From NCBI GenBank assembly GCA_033032865.1, contig JAWHQI010000201.1, forward strand, positions 2,543,501-2,607,500: 64,000 nucleotides of DNA, given 5' to 3'. The stretch's first letter is position 1. Each line of letters begins with the position of its first letter. This stretch comes from Dactylorhiza incarnata (Eukaryota; Streptophyta; Magnoliopsida; Asparagales; Orchidaceae). A program made the position numbers and the translations under genes. The notes beneath the pieces were generated by a model, which did no database searches, was not told where the DNA came from, and saw nothing but the letters and a program-made list of their open reading frames with translations. Positions 10,945 to 21,434 of the stretch are shown here, piece after piece.

Positions 10945-10956
10945 TGGTATCAGAGC
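10945..10956 (+). other. Element B primer-binding site (initiator tRNA-Met type)
   Basis: TGGTATCAGAGC two bases after the LTR end, the standard plant copia PBS complementary to the 3' end of tRNA-iMet. Confidence 0.92.
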
Positions 10957-10991
10957 GCCGGTTATTCCAAACGGTTTAAAAACCAGGAATA

Positions 10992-12932
10992 ATGGCGTCT
11001 TATGATCTCGCTTTCTCCGAGGGTCAGGGAATTAGTAGACCTCCACTATTTACTGGGTCAGATTATAATTATTGGAAAAATAGGATGCGTTGTTTTCTAA
11101 TGACCCTAGATATTGAGGTTTGGAACATGGTAGAAGAAGACTACACTCCTCCTACATTTGTAGTTGGAGAGGTTATGTTAGAAAAACCCAAAGATAAATG
11201 GGATGATCGGGATAAACTCAAATGTAAAAATAACGCAAAAGCCATGAATGCTCTATTTTGTGCGATAGATAGAAATGAATTTAATAGAATTTCTGCTTGT
11301 ACTACTGCTTATAAAATTTGGAATCATTTGGAAGTTACTCATGAAGGTACATCGCAGGTTAAAGATTCCAAGCTTTTTCAACTGGAGTCGGAATATGAAA
11401 AATTCCGAATGGATGAAAGCGAAGATGTTGATGGTATTTACACACGCTTCACCAAGATCGTCAATGCCTCAAAACCTCTTGGAAAGACTTTCTCAAATGG
11501 CGACTTGGTCCGTAAGAACCTTCGTTCTCTTCCTCCAAAATTCAACCCAAAGGTGACGGCTATTTCGGAGTCGCACAACTTAAGGACGCTCCAAGTTGAG
11601 AGCCTCATTTGGAATATCAAAACCCATGAGGTAGAACTTAAAATCCAATTTGATGAATATAATAAGGAGCCAAAGAAGAAGGCGTTGGCACTAAAATCAA
11701 AGAAAGAGTGCCAAGAGGATGAGGATGAAGATGAAGAAAGTCTTTTGGTGAAGAACTTCTGAAAGTTCATGCGCAATCCGGAAAGGAGAAACACATTTCG
11801 AAAATATTTCCAAAAGGGTGAAAGATGGAAAGGGTCATCTTCAAAAAAGGAAAAAGAGAGCGACAATGAAGAAGAGAGACCTCCACCGGAATGCTATCAT
11901 TGTAGGAAGACAGGGCACATTCGGAGCCAGTGCCCAAAGTTCTTGAAGGAGAAGAAAGAAAAATGGCACAAAGGGAAGGAGAAGAAGAAAGTACTAAAAG
12001 CTAGAACATGGGATGACTCCTCCTCCTCCTCCTCCTCCGAAGAATCAAGTGGATCTTTATCAAGCGAAGATGAGGAAGCAAACATGTGCCTCATGGGACT
12101 TGGAAACGACGTCGACGACACCGATGTTCATAGTGACACTGAGGTAACTCCTCCCTCTTATGATGAATTGTTTAATGAATTTCTTGAAACTTGCAAAGCT
12201 TTTGATAAAAATATGAAATATAGTATTTTATTAAATCGTGAAAATGAATCTCTTATTAAAGAAAATCAAAAGCTTTCCAAAAAGGTAATTGTTTTAGAAA
12301 AGAGAAAGGTTTCTTGCCAAGAATGTGATCACTCCACTAAATTGGCAAAAGATATTGAAGAGTCACTTTCTAAAGCCCTCTCTCATGCCAAAACTCTTAC
12401 AAAAGAGAAGTGGGAATTAGAAAGGAAATTAGAAGCCTCTTTTTTGCAAATCAAAAATAATAAAAGGGGTTTTGAAAATAGGTGTGTCATGCTTGTGAAA
12501 GAAAACTTTTCACTTAAAGCACAAGTACATGATCTCACCATGGCCATTAAAAAATTTGGAATAGGCCAAAAATCTCTGAAAATGATTTTAGGGAACCAGT
12601 GCCATGGTTCTGGAAAATTTGGGCTCGGATATCGAGGTGAGGGCTACCGCCCGGCGCTAGCCACTAACGCCAGCACTAGCACCTCATACCAGAAACCTGA
12701 ATTTTCTTTTTCAAAATGTTTTCCTTCTGTAAATCCAACTTATTCCAGCAAGAAAAGGGTCTCAACCCCCTTTATTTCGTGTGCAAACTGTTATAGGTTA
12801 GGTCACACATCTAGTTCTTGCAGGAAAATAAAACAAAATACTTTAAAGCAAATCTGGGTACCTAAGGCTTCCACTTATTCTATGGGTGGCTCCACTTGGG
12901 TATCCGGATCTTTACTCTCATCTTCTTTCTAG
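10992..12932 (+). pseudogene. gag: Element B gag
   Basis: The start is ATG in MASYDLAFSEGQG, about 35 bp after the PBS. Domains: N-terminal copia gag (LFTGSDYNYWKNRM; IWNHLEVTHEGT; ...LRSLPPKFNPKV), a CCHC knuckle CYHCRKTGHIRSQC (about 11900), a Lys-rich then poly-Ser/acidic tract (about 11940-12080), a long charged coiled-coil-like region (about 12200-12560), and a second knuckle-like CANCYRLGHTSSSC (about 12780). The protein would form the particle and bind RNA. One internal TGA (11760-11762, in KNF*KFMRNP) breaks it; E has Arg there. The frame ends at TAG (12930-12932) and then continues open into protease. The stretch at 12652 carries the CGCTAGC motif of the LTR. Confidence 0.88.
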
Positions 12933-13024
12933 ATGTGCAGGCAGGCTAAGGACAATGAAGACGTGTGGTACTTGAATTCAGGATGCTCCAAGCACATGAT
13001 GGGCAATAAAGCTAAGTTCCTTAG
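12933..13024 (+). pseudogene. Element B protease, 5' fragment before F
   Basis: In frame after the gag TAG this reads MCRQAKDNEDVWYLNSGCSKHMMGNKAKFLS, the start of copia protease. The active-site triplet is NSG rather than DSG, so the catalytic Asp is lost. The reading breaks at the CTTAG target of F and resumes at 22720. Confidence 0.85.
13020..13024. repeat. Target-site duplication CTTAG, left copy (element F)
   Basis: CTTAG before the F 5' LTR; the identical copy is at 22715-22719. Removing F plus one copy rejoins the B protease frame. Confidence 0.95.
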
Positions 13025-13195
13025 TGATAAGTAGTATTTTTATAACTTTTTAATAGAAAATCTTGTAAATATTTAATATGAATTCTCTATTTTATGTCAA
13101 ATTTAGGTTATAAGTAGTTCTTTTTGTAATTTTGATTCTAACTTAGCCTAATTTTAATATTTGCAGATTTTTGGACAAATTGGGAAAATATTGCA

Positions 13196-13670
13196 TTACA
13201 CGCCCTCGGTCACGCCCGTGACCAAGGGCGTGTAACTTGTAGACCAGTCCAGGTCGATGCCGTGCTGTTGAGCTAGTCCACACCCAGTCACGCCCCAGGT
13301 CACGCCCGTGACCCAAAGTCACGCCCGTGACCCAAAGTCACGCCCGTGACCATGGGCGTGTAATATTAGAATCTGCCACGTGGAGCTGCCATCGAGACGA
13401 GAAGTTGCCATTGAGAAGTCAACCAAAGTCACGCCCGTGACCCAAAGTCACGCCCGTGACCTTCCCGCGTGATCCAAGCACGCCGCCGCGCGGTCTGCCT
13501 AGCCCATGTCGCATTAAATGAAGCCGTCCTGAGTCACGCCCGTGACCCATATGTCACGCCCGTGACATGTCCGATTTTCTCCCGCCGTCACGCCAAGCCC
13601 ACGCCGCTGCCGGAGCCAATGTTACAGTGATTACACGCCCTTGGACACGCCCGTGACCGAGGGCGTGTAA
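13196..13670. promoter_or_regulatory. Palindrome array GTCACG-CC-CGTGAC with two 40-bp bounding inverted repeats
   Basis: Nine copies of GTCACGCCCGTGAC or a near variant lie here. The first (13196-13235) and last (13631-13670) are embedded in larger inverted repeats with arms TTACACGCCCT and AGGGCGTGTAA. The last ends about 15 bp before the TATA box, so the array occupies the promoter-proximal U3. The equivalent in the 3' LTR is about 21605-22060 with eight copies. A regulatory role is inferred. Confidence 0.7.
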
Positions 13671-13684
13671 CTTGAAAATTTTGC

Positions 13685-13693
13685 CTATAAATT
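13685..13693 (+). promoter_or_regulatory. TATA box of element F 5' LTR
   Basis: CTATAAATT just after the second large palindrome; the same box is at 22075-22083 in the 3' LTR. Confidence 0.65.
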
Positions 13694-14330
13694 CAGAGGC
13701 TCTCCTTGAGTCCAGGGTTCAGAAATTTGGAGATGGGGAGGTGCTGTTAGAGCTGAGAGTGAGTTTTTCAAGTTAATGTTCATGTTTCTTAAGGCTTTCA
13801 TGTTCTCCTCCTTCCCTTTTTCATGCAATGTTGTAGTGTAACTTTCGTGTACTAGTTTTCTTAAGCTTGCAACTTTCATTTTCCTTAGCCTTGCACTCTT
13901 AATTTAAGGCTTGTAATAGTTCTTTGATTTTCAATAAAATTAGTTTTCTCTTTCATGTTCTTTTTCTCCTTAAGTAATTTCTTCCTTTTCATGCAAGGTT
14001 AAATTTTTCTCTCCTTAGTAATGTTCTCTTTTTTATGCAATGTCAATTTCTCTTTCTTTTCATGCAATGTTCAAGCTTTTCATTTAGTTTGAATTTAGTT
14101 TTAATTTTAGTTAAGCGAAAACAAACCACCTCAAATTTTCGTCGATAAAATAATAGTGATTTTCCTCGAAGTAGAAGTAATCAACGCGCCCCGTGGAATA
14201 CGACCTTGATATTCCTAAATATCCTATACTATAGACGATAAGGTACACTTGCCTTTATCGGATATAGTTTTGGAGAAAATCTTAACCCTTCACTAAATTT
14301 CAAAACCTACCAAATTAAATATCAAGTTTT

Positions 14331-14348
14331 TGGCGCCGTTGCCGGGGA
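14331..14348 (+). other. Element F primer-binding site (tRNA-Asp)
   Basis: TGGCGCCGTTGCCGGGGA, six bases after the LTR end, complementary to the 3' end of plant tRNA-Asp, as in Athila and Tat lineages. Confidence 0.92.
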
Positions 14349-14486
14349 CTTTGCGTAGATATTTTGAAAAGAGGATAGCTATTAATTTTATCATGCTTCT
14401 TTCTATTTTAGTTTGCTTTTTCTAACTTTCAAAAAGAAAAAAAAATATTTTTAGTTTTTCTTCTTCCTTTCTTCTCTTTTTAGTGT

Positions 14487-16220
14487 ATGACCCGAGGTAG
14501 CACTTCGATTCTTCCTTTTGATCCGGAGATCGAGCGAACCCTTTTGAGGCACCGCCGTTCTCGTGATCAGGGAAATCAAATAGAATCCGAAGAGTCGATC
14601 GGGGACACTAACGCAGCAAATATGGATCATAATCTTAATCCTCCTAATCTTAACGAGCCAAATCCTAATGAGGACGCGCAACGGACCATGTCCTATTATG
14701 CGCGGCCGAATTTGGAAGGCACACAATCGAGTATTGTTCGCCCCACGGTGGCGAACAATAATTTTGAGATCAAGTCCAGCATCATACAAATGGTGCAACA
14801 ATCGGTGACCTTTGATGGTCAACCGGACGAGGATCCAAATTCACATATCTCTTACTTTCTTGAAATTTGCGACACTTTTAAGATCAATGGCGTCACCGAT
14901 GACGCCATTCGATTACGTCTTTTTCCTTTTTCTTTGCGGTCTAAGGCCAAGCAGTGGCTGGGCTCCCTACCTAGGGGATCCATCACTACATGGGCCGAAA
15001 TGGCGGAAAAATTTCTTAATAAATATTTCCCGCCTTCAAAGACCGCTAAATTGCGCACGGATATTGCATCGTTCATGCAAATCGACTCGGAGACTCTCTA
15101 TGACACATGGGAGCGATTCAAGTAGCTTTTGCGTCGATGCCCTCACCAAGCACTTGCCACTTGGCAACAAGTGCAAGTTTTTTATAATGGCTTAAATCTC
15201 CAAACGAGGCAAATGATTGATGCGGCCGCCGAGGGGACATTAAATAATAAAACCCCGATCGCCGCTCAAGAGCTTTTCGAAGAGATGGCCACAAATGCGT
15301 ATCAATGGAACATGCCCCGAGCGCGGCCTAATAAGCTGGCCGGAATTTTTGAAATAGACGCAAACACAAATTTGGCTTTACAAGTTGAGCGCTTAACAAA
15401 GCAAGTGGCGGAGATGTCTGCTTCCTCCGCCACTCCTCCTTGGGCAAATAACGTTTTAATTGAAGAACATGTTGACTACATGGGAAATCCACCTCGGCCT
15501 TCCTATAACCCGAACACCGCTCCGTATAATAACACCAACAATGCGGGTTATAGGAATCATCCGAATTTCTCATGGAGCAACCAAGGAAATGCTCAGCGTC
15601 CTATGAATTTAAATCAACCTCCCCCTAATCAACTTCTTAACTTAACTCCGCCTCAAAATTTGATTTCTCAAAATTATAATCCTCCCGGTTTTCCACCGCA
15701 ACATCAAAAAGTCTCTCCGATTGAAGAGGTTTTTGCAAAATATGTTGCTACAAATGAAACGAACATCCGGAACCTTACCGGATCAATCAAAAATTTAGAG
15801 AATCAAGTGGGCCAACTCGCAAAGATGATTTCTGAGCGTCAACAAGGAGCACTACCGGGGAACACCGAGCAAAATCCAAAGGAGAGCGCGCACGCGATTA
15901 CACTCCGAAGCGGGAAGGAGGTGGTTCAAAAACAGGACGAACCCAAGGTAATTTCCTCTCCTCCTCCTCCTACTTTTAATTCATCTTCGAATTTGCCCGC
16001 TACGATAGCTCCGCACTCTTTTATTTCAAATCCGCGCGCTACTACTTCTAATATTCCGTATCCATCGAAATTTAAAAATGAAAGCGCCGAAAAAAATTAT
16101 AAAAAGTTTTTAGATGTTTTAAAACAAATCCATATTAATGTTCCTTTCTGCGAGGCTATCTCACAAATGCCTAAATATGCGAAATATCTTAAGGAGTTGC
16201 TCTCCAATAAAAAAAGTTAG
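14487..16220 (+). pseudogene. gag: Element F gag
   Basis: The start ATG gives MTRGSTSILPFDPEIERTLLRHRR, about 140 bp after the PBS. The capsid-type retrotransposon gag domain lies at about residues 90-260 (QMVQQSVTFDGQPDEDPNSH, FPFSLRSKAKQWL, WAEMAEKFLNKYFPP). A Pro/Asn-rich region follows, then a coiled-coil-like LTGSIKNLENQVGQLAKM and the AITLRSGKEV tail typical of Athila. One in-frame TAG (15123-15125, after WERFK) breaks it; the same frame continues at once. The frame ends at TAG 16218-16220 because of a length change in an oligo-A run at the gag-pol border. No CCHC knuckle is visible. Confidence 0.9.
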
Positions 16221-16990
16221 AAGATATTTCGCATATTTCTTTAAACGCAGAATGCTCCGCGGTTGTACTCAACAAATTGCCGAAAAAAGCAAATGACCCG
16301 GGACGGTTTTCCATCCCATGTCTTTTTGGCAATTCGTTAGTAAAACACGCCTTAGCGGATCTTGGAGCAAGCATCAACCTTATGCCGTTTTCTTTGTTCA
16401 AAAAGTTAGGTCTAGGAAATCCAAGGCCCACTCGAATGAGTATCCAATTAGTGGATCGTTCTTTAAAATATCCGATAGGAATAGTGGAGGACGTGCTCGT
16501 CAAGGTTGACAAATTCATCTTCCCGATGGATTTTGTCATTCTTGACATCGAAGAGGATGCCGAAGTACCCCTCATACTCGGCCGCCCCTTCCTTGCCACC
16601 TCCCGCGCTATTATCGACGTAAGTAACGGAAAGCTCCTCCTACGGGTTGGAGACGATGAAGTTACTTTCGGCATAAATTCCTCGATGCGGAACACGCTAG
16701 AAAATGACGATTCATGTTTTTACTTGGAAGAGTGTTGTGAGTTCGATTCATCCCTCGAGTTAGTTTCATCGGCGAATAGTGATTCCGAGCCCGTAGAGCT
16801 CTTTTGCGATGAAGAAGAAGTCTCTCACCCCACACCACCCGAACCATTATTTTTAGAAAAATTAAAAATCAAGACTTCTTATGGAGAACCACCCGAATTA
16901 GAGTTGAAACAACTCCCCCCTCACCTTAAATACTTGTTTTTGGAAAAAGAGTCTAAGCTACCCGTCATCATTTCATCCGATCTTAGCAAC
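16214..16990 (+). pseudogene. Element F aspartic protease and linker
   Basis: After the oligo-A frame change the polyprotein resumes with KLEDISHISLNAECSAV. The protease core reads NDPGRFSIPC, ALADLGAS (catalytic Asp codon at 16358-16360), and ILGRPFLATSRA with IIDVSNGKL. The acidic linker (SSANSDSEPVELFCDEEE) leads into RT. The DLG triplet is the family form. This segment has no internal stop. The protease would process Gag-Pol in the virus-like particle. Confidence 0.88.
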
Positions 16991-18430
16991 TCAGAAATTT
17001 CTGAGTTGACTATAGTCTTAAGAAAGCACCGCCACGCAATTGCGTGGCAATTATCGGACATTAAGGGTATAAACCCATCTTTCTGCACTCATAAAATATT
17101 TCTCGAAGATAATTCCCGAAATTAAGTCCAGCCTCAACGACGGCTAAACCCTAACATGAAAGAAGTCATTAAGGCCGAAGTTATAAAACTTCTGGACGCA
17201 GGAATCATCTACCCGATATCGGACAGTACTTGGGTTAGCCCAGTACAAGTCGTGCCAAAGAAAGGTGGTGTTACGGTAGTTGCGAACGAAAATAATGAAT
17301 TGATCCCAACCCGTACTGTTACGGGTTGGCGGATGTGCATCGACTATCGGAAATTAAATGATGCCACCCGTAAGGATCATTTCCCTCTACCATTTATCGA
17401 CCAAATTTTAGAACGCCTTTCGGGTCACTCCTACTACTGTTTTCTCGATGGTTTGTCGGGATACTTCCAAATTCCGATTTCGCCCGACGACCAAGAGAAA
17501 ACCACTTTCACTTGTCCCTTTGGCACCTTCGCTTATCGAAGGATGCCATTCGGTCTTTGTAATGCTCCAGCTACATTCCAAAGATGTATGCTGGCAATTT
17601 TTGACGAGTTAGTGGAGGAGGTGATGGAAGTATTTATGGACGATTTTTCCGTATACGGGAGTTCTTTTGAAAATTGTTTAAAAAATCTCGAGCGCGTGTT
17701 GCAGCGATGTGAGGAAACAAATTTAGCGCTTAATTGGGAAAAATGCCATTTTATGGTCAAGGAAGGACTAGTCCTTGGCCATAAAATTTCGGGCAAGGGG
17801 ATCGAGGTCGATAGGGCCAAGATTGAAGTAATTGAAAAACTCCCCCTCCCACAAACGTAAAAGCTATTAGGAGTTTCCTAGGCCACGCGGGGTTCTATCG
17901 GCGCTTTATACAAAATTTTTCCAAAATCACAAAGCCGTTAACCCATCTTCTTGAAAAGGAATCCTCATTTATTTTTAGCAATGAATGTCATTTGGCTTTT
18001 AAACTTATTAAAGAAAAACTTATAAACTCCCCGATTCTAGTCGCGCCGGATTGGTCGCTCCCTTTTGAAATCATGTGCGACGCGAGTGACATTGCGGTTG
18101 GTGCCGTTTTAGGCCAACGGGTGAGTAAGTATTTCCACCCTATTTATTATGCGAGCAAAACACTCACGTCGGCACAAGCGAATTACACCACTACCGAAAA
18201 AGAGCTTCTAGCGATCGTTTTTGCCTTCGATAAGTTTAGGTCATATATCACCCTCTCGAAAGTTATCGTCTTCACGGATCACTCCGCACTTAGGTATCTT
18301 TTAAGCAAATCGGACGCCAAGCCTCGTCTTTTGCGATGGATCCTCCTCTTGCAGGAGTTTGACTTAGAGATCCGGGACAAAAGAGGAGCCGAAAACTTGA
18401 CGGCCGATCACCTTTCTCGTTTAGAAAATC
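16991..18430 (+). pseudogene. Element F reverse transcriptase and RNase H
   Basis: RT motifs in order: LDAGIIYPISDSTWVSPV (about 17190), RMCIDYRKLN (about 17335), YCFLDGLSGYFQIPI (about 17440, first catalytic Asp), TFTCPFGTFAYRRMPFGLCNAPATFQR (about 17510-17585), VFMDDFSVYG (about 17630, the Asp pair), LNWEKCHF and LGHKISGKGIEV. RNase H then reads [17 protein letters not shown] and TDHSALRYL, ending ADHLSRLE. Breaks: TAA at 17123-17125 and a one-base loss near 17858 with a TAA at 17858-17860. All catalytic residues I can place are present. It is a recently disabled gypsy-type polymerase. Confidence 0.9.
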
Positions 18431-19812
18431 CCTCCTCGGAAGTATTGATAGAATCTGACATCGATGATAAATTTCCCGAAGAGCGGCTCCTCGCTCTCGA
18501 AAATATTAATTCATCGTCTACCCCCTGGTTTGCAGATCTGGCTAACTATTTAGTAGCCCGGGTCCTGCCGAAAGAATTCTCGAGTCAGCAAAAGAAGAAA
18601 TTTTTTTCTGATTTAAAGAATTACTTTTGGGAGGACCCCTTTTTATTCCGTGTATGCGCAGACCAAGTGGTAAGACGATGCGTCTCGAGTGAGGAGGGTC
18701 TTAAAATTTTACGACATTGTCACGAGGGACCATTCGGTGGCCATTATCATTCAAACCGAACCGCGAGGAAGGCACTGGAGGCGGGCTTTTATTGGCCCTC
18801 GCTCTTCAAAGATGCTCACACCCTTGTGAGTACTTGCGACAGCTGCCAGCGGTCGGGCAACATCTCTCGCCGGGATGAGATGCCCCAAAATATTTTCTTA
18901 GAATGCGAAATTTTCGATCTTTGGGGCATTGATTTCGTTGGTCCTCTCCCTCCTTCGTTATCAAATAAGTATATTCTAGTAGCGGTCGACTACGTGTCGA
19001 GGTGGGCGGAAGCGCAAGCTCTCCCCACCAACGATGCACGAGTTGTCGTTAACTTTTTAAAAAAATTATTCTCTCGATTTGGCACTCCGCGCGCTATTGT
19101 GAGTGATCGGGGCACCCATTTTTGCAATACTCAATTCACAAAAATCTTAGCAAAATATGGTGTCACGCACAAATTATCCACTGCATATCACCCACAAACG
19201 AGCGGCCAAGTTGAAGTCGTTAATCGAGAATTAAAACGAATCTTAGAAAAAACAGTTTCTATTAATCGGAAGGATTGGGCAATAAAGCTGGATGACGCGC
19301 TATGGGCCTATCGAACGGCGTACAAGACCGCTATCGGTTGTACACCATATCGAATCGTCTATGGCAAGGCTTGCCACCTTCCGGTCGAATTAGAACACCG
19401 CGCATTTTGGGCGCTTAAATTTTTAAATCTTGATTCTACTTTAGCGGGCGAACAAAGAAAATTTCAAATGAACGAATTAGATGAGTGGAGAGCGAATGCG
19501 TATGAGAGTAACAAATAATATAAGGAGCGAACAAAGTTTTATCACGATAAGCATATAAAATTTCCAAAAACTTTTTCGCCGGGCGATCTCGTCCTCCTTT
19601 ATAATTCCCGCCTTCGCCTTTTTCTGGGAAAACTAAAATCCCGATGGACCGGACCCTTTATTATTAAAGAGGTTTGGTGCTATGGGACAATTTTAATTTC
19701 CCACCCGGAAAAAGGTACCTTCAAAGTTAACGGGCACCGCCTTAAATTATATCTTCCGGGAGAGTTACCAAATGAAAAGAGTGATTCAATTATTTTTCAA
19801 CCTTTAATATGA
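18431..19812 (+). pseudogene. Element F integrase
   Basis: The HHCC zinc domain is complete ([25 protein letters not shown]...[10 protein letters not shown], about 18710-18860). The DDE core is complete: WGIDFVGP (about 18920), IVSDRGTHF (about 19100), and [14 protein letters not shown] (about 19195-19235). The C-terminal part has the LRLFLGKLKSRWTGPF region (about 19610-19650). No chromodomain is visible, as expected for Athila. One TAA (19516-19518) splits the C-terminal part; the frame continues to a natural end at 19810-19812. The enzyme would insert the cDNA copy into the genome, and the CTTAG duplication is the product of such an event. Confidence 0.9.
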
Positions 19813-21419
19813 CCGGCAAGTGGGTCAAGCTACGCGACCTTAAACAAAGCGCTTTTGGGAGGCACCCCAAAGTTATCTTTTTTTTGTCTTCTCTTGTTCT
19901 TTAATATATTTTGTAGGTAATCGTCGCTTCCCCGCGCAAACTTCAAAAATCAGGGAAGCCCCTTCTCTTTCTTCCTTCTCTTTTATCTTGCATTTCCTTT
20001 TTATTTTGTTTTGCACTTCTTTTTTCCTTTACTTCATACTTAGTTTTAAACATTGGGGACAATGTTTAACTTTAAGTATGGGGGTGTAAATAGTTTTTTT
20101 TAAATAGTTGTTAAATCAGAAAATTTTCAAAACAAAAAAAATATATATTTTTTCTTATGTTTTCTTCTATTTTAGCACTTGTAAAACCCAAAAACTAAAA
20201 AAAAAATAGAAAACAGAAAAATTTAAATCTTGGAAAGGGACGTTTGGGATTTTATCCCATCACACCTCCTAGTACCTTGCGAACCCTTCACCGGGTAGCC
20301 CTTGGGAAGTCCAAGACTTGCAAAAAAAAAAAAAAAAAAAATTTAAAGTTTTAAAGCTAGTTCCCTTTCTTTGTAAATAGTTTTTAATGAGAAAAATTCA
20401 AAAAAAAAGATAATATCAAAAATTCCAAAAAAATTCTTATTTCCCTCCTTGTTGTTTTTGTGATTTCTTAGAAATCTAGTTGAGAATGTTTATAAGCATG
20501 TTTAAGTTTTTAATTGGCTGAAATTTTGCTTATCATAGTTTGTTAATTTTAAATTTGAGGTAATTTTGATTTAAAAATCATCTTATGATTTTAAATTGAT
20601 TAGAGAATTTTGTTAGCATGACTTCTCTTTTTATTTTTAAATGGCTTCATTTTGTAGTAAATTTCCTAAACCTCTTTAGATTTTAATTATATTTTCTTCT
20701 AACTTCTTAGATCTTAGGAATTTTAATTTTACTAGAATTTGCTCTCAATATGATTTAAAGCTAGCTAGATTTTTTTTCCCTACCCTACCCCTTTGATGGC
20801 ATAAAAAAAATGTATTAAAAGATCATATGTCATGTGAATAAGAGGATAAAATTCATTATTCCCTAAAACATATGCACCCAAAATTTTTGAAAAGATTATA
20901 TGGCATGGAGTAAGAGGATAAAATTCATTACTCCTAAACCATATACATTTTGGGATTTTATTTGAAGAGAAAAAAAAGAGTAAGAAAAAAAAAGAGAAGG
21001 AAATTTTATGATAAATTCCATTTCCTCCATTCAAAAATTTCTCTTCTTATGCCAAATTTTATGGAAACCCCTTAGCCAATTATCATTGTTCTAGTTTTAG
21101 TTGAAAATTATGGAGAGAGCATTATTTAGTAATTTACTTTTCCTTAAGATTCTTTTAAGATAGAGTTCTTATAATTTTAATTTAATTTAGTTTTATAATT
21201 TCTACAATTTTGTCAAACTACTTAATTTTCTTGAGAAGTTATTGCCTAAACATTTTTCCCTCTTTTCAAATCATCATCATAATTTAGGACTTAACTCCCC
21301 CTTGAATTTACTCTTAACTTAACTTTTGGTTAAATGAAATTTTAGTTTTAAATTAAAAATTTTTTAAGGATGTCTAATAAATAATGTCTCACACTTTTGC
21401 TCTGGAATAGCAAAACCTC
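19813..21419 (+). other. Element F 3' non-coding region (no envelope-like ORF)
   Basis: 1.6 kb, AT-rich, with an oligo-A run of about 20 near 20322 and scattered PPT-like AAGTATGGGGG (one near 20074). No reading frame of credible length is seen on either strand. The structured block at 20824-21045 is listed separately. The equivalent region of A is 4342-5226 plus 50956-51644. Confidence 0.75.
20824..21045 (+). other. Triple two-tier hairpin block in the element F 3' region
   Basis: Three consecutive inverted repeats. Hairpin 1: outer CATATGT/ACATATG (20824-20830, 20868-20874), inner GAATAA/TTATTC (20836-20841, 20856-20861). Hairpin 2: outer TATATGG/CCATATA (20897-20903, 20939-20945), inner GGAGTAA/TTACTCC (20907-20913, 20928-20934). 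Hairpin 3: outer AAGAGA/TCTCTT (20992-20997, 21040-21045), inner AGGAAAT/ATTTCCT (20998-21004, 21020-21026). The inner loop GAGGATAAAATTCA is the same in 1 and 2. Element A has a matching block at 51042-51270. Pairing is seen directly; function is unknown. Confidence 0.7.
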
Positions 21420-21434
21420 AAGTATGGGGGTATT
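21420..21434 (+). other. Element F polypurine tract
   Basis: AAGTATGGGGGTATT directly before the 3' LTR, the plus-strand primer site. The same sequence precedes the A 3' LTR. Confidence 0.8.

Larger units (their letters stand above)
13025..14324 (+). repeat. Element F 5' LTR
   Basis: 1300 bp. The first half has nine CACGCCCGTGA palindromes between two 40-bp inverted repeats, followed by a TATA box. The second half is T-rich. The 3' LTR has one palindrome unit fewer, which explains most of the 20-bp length difference. Confidence 0.95.

Noticed and set aside
13196..13670. CRISPR-like array because of regularly recurring GTCACGCCCGTGAC
   Set aside because: Spacing is irregular, the repeats are 14 bp palindromes inside an LTR, the block is present in both LTRs, and the context is plant nuclear DNA.
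20780..21034. Minus-strand open frame of 84 codons in the F 3' region as an envelope-like gene
   Set aside because: Low-complexity, on the wrong strand for F, and it overlaps the hairpin block. No signal or membrane pattern is convincing.
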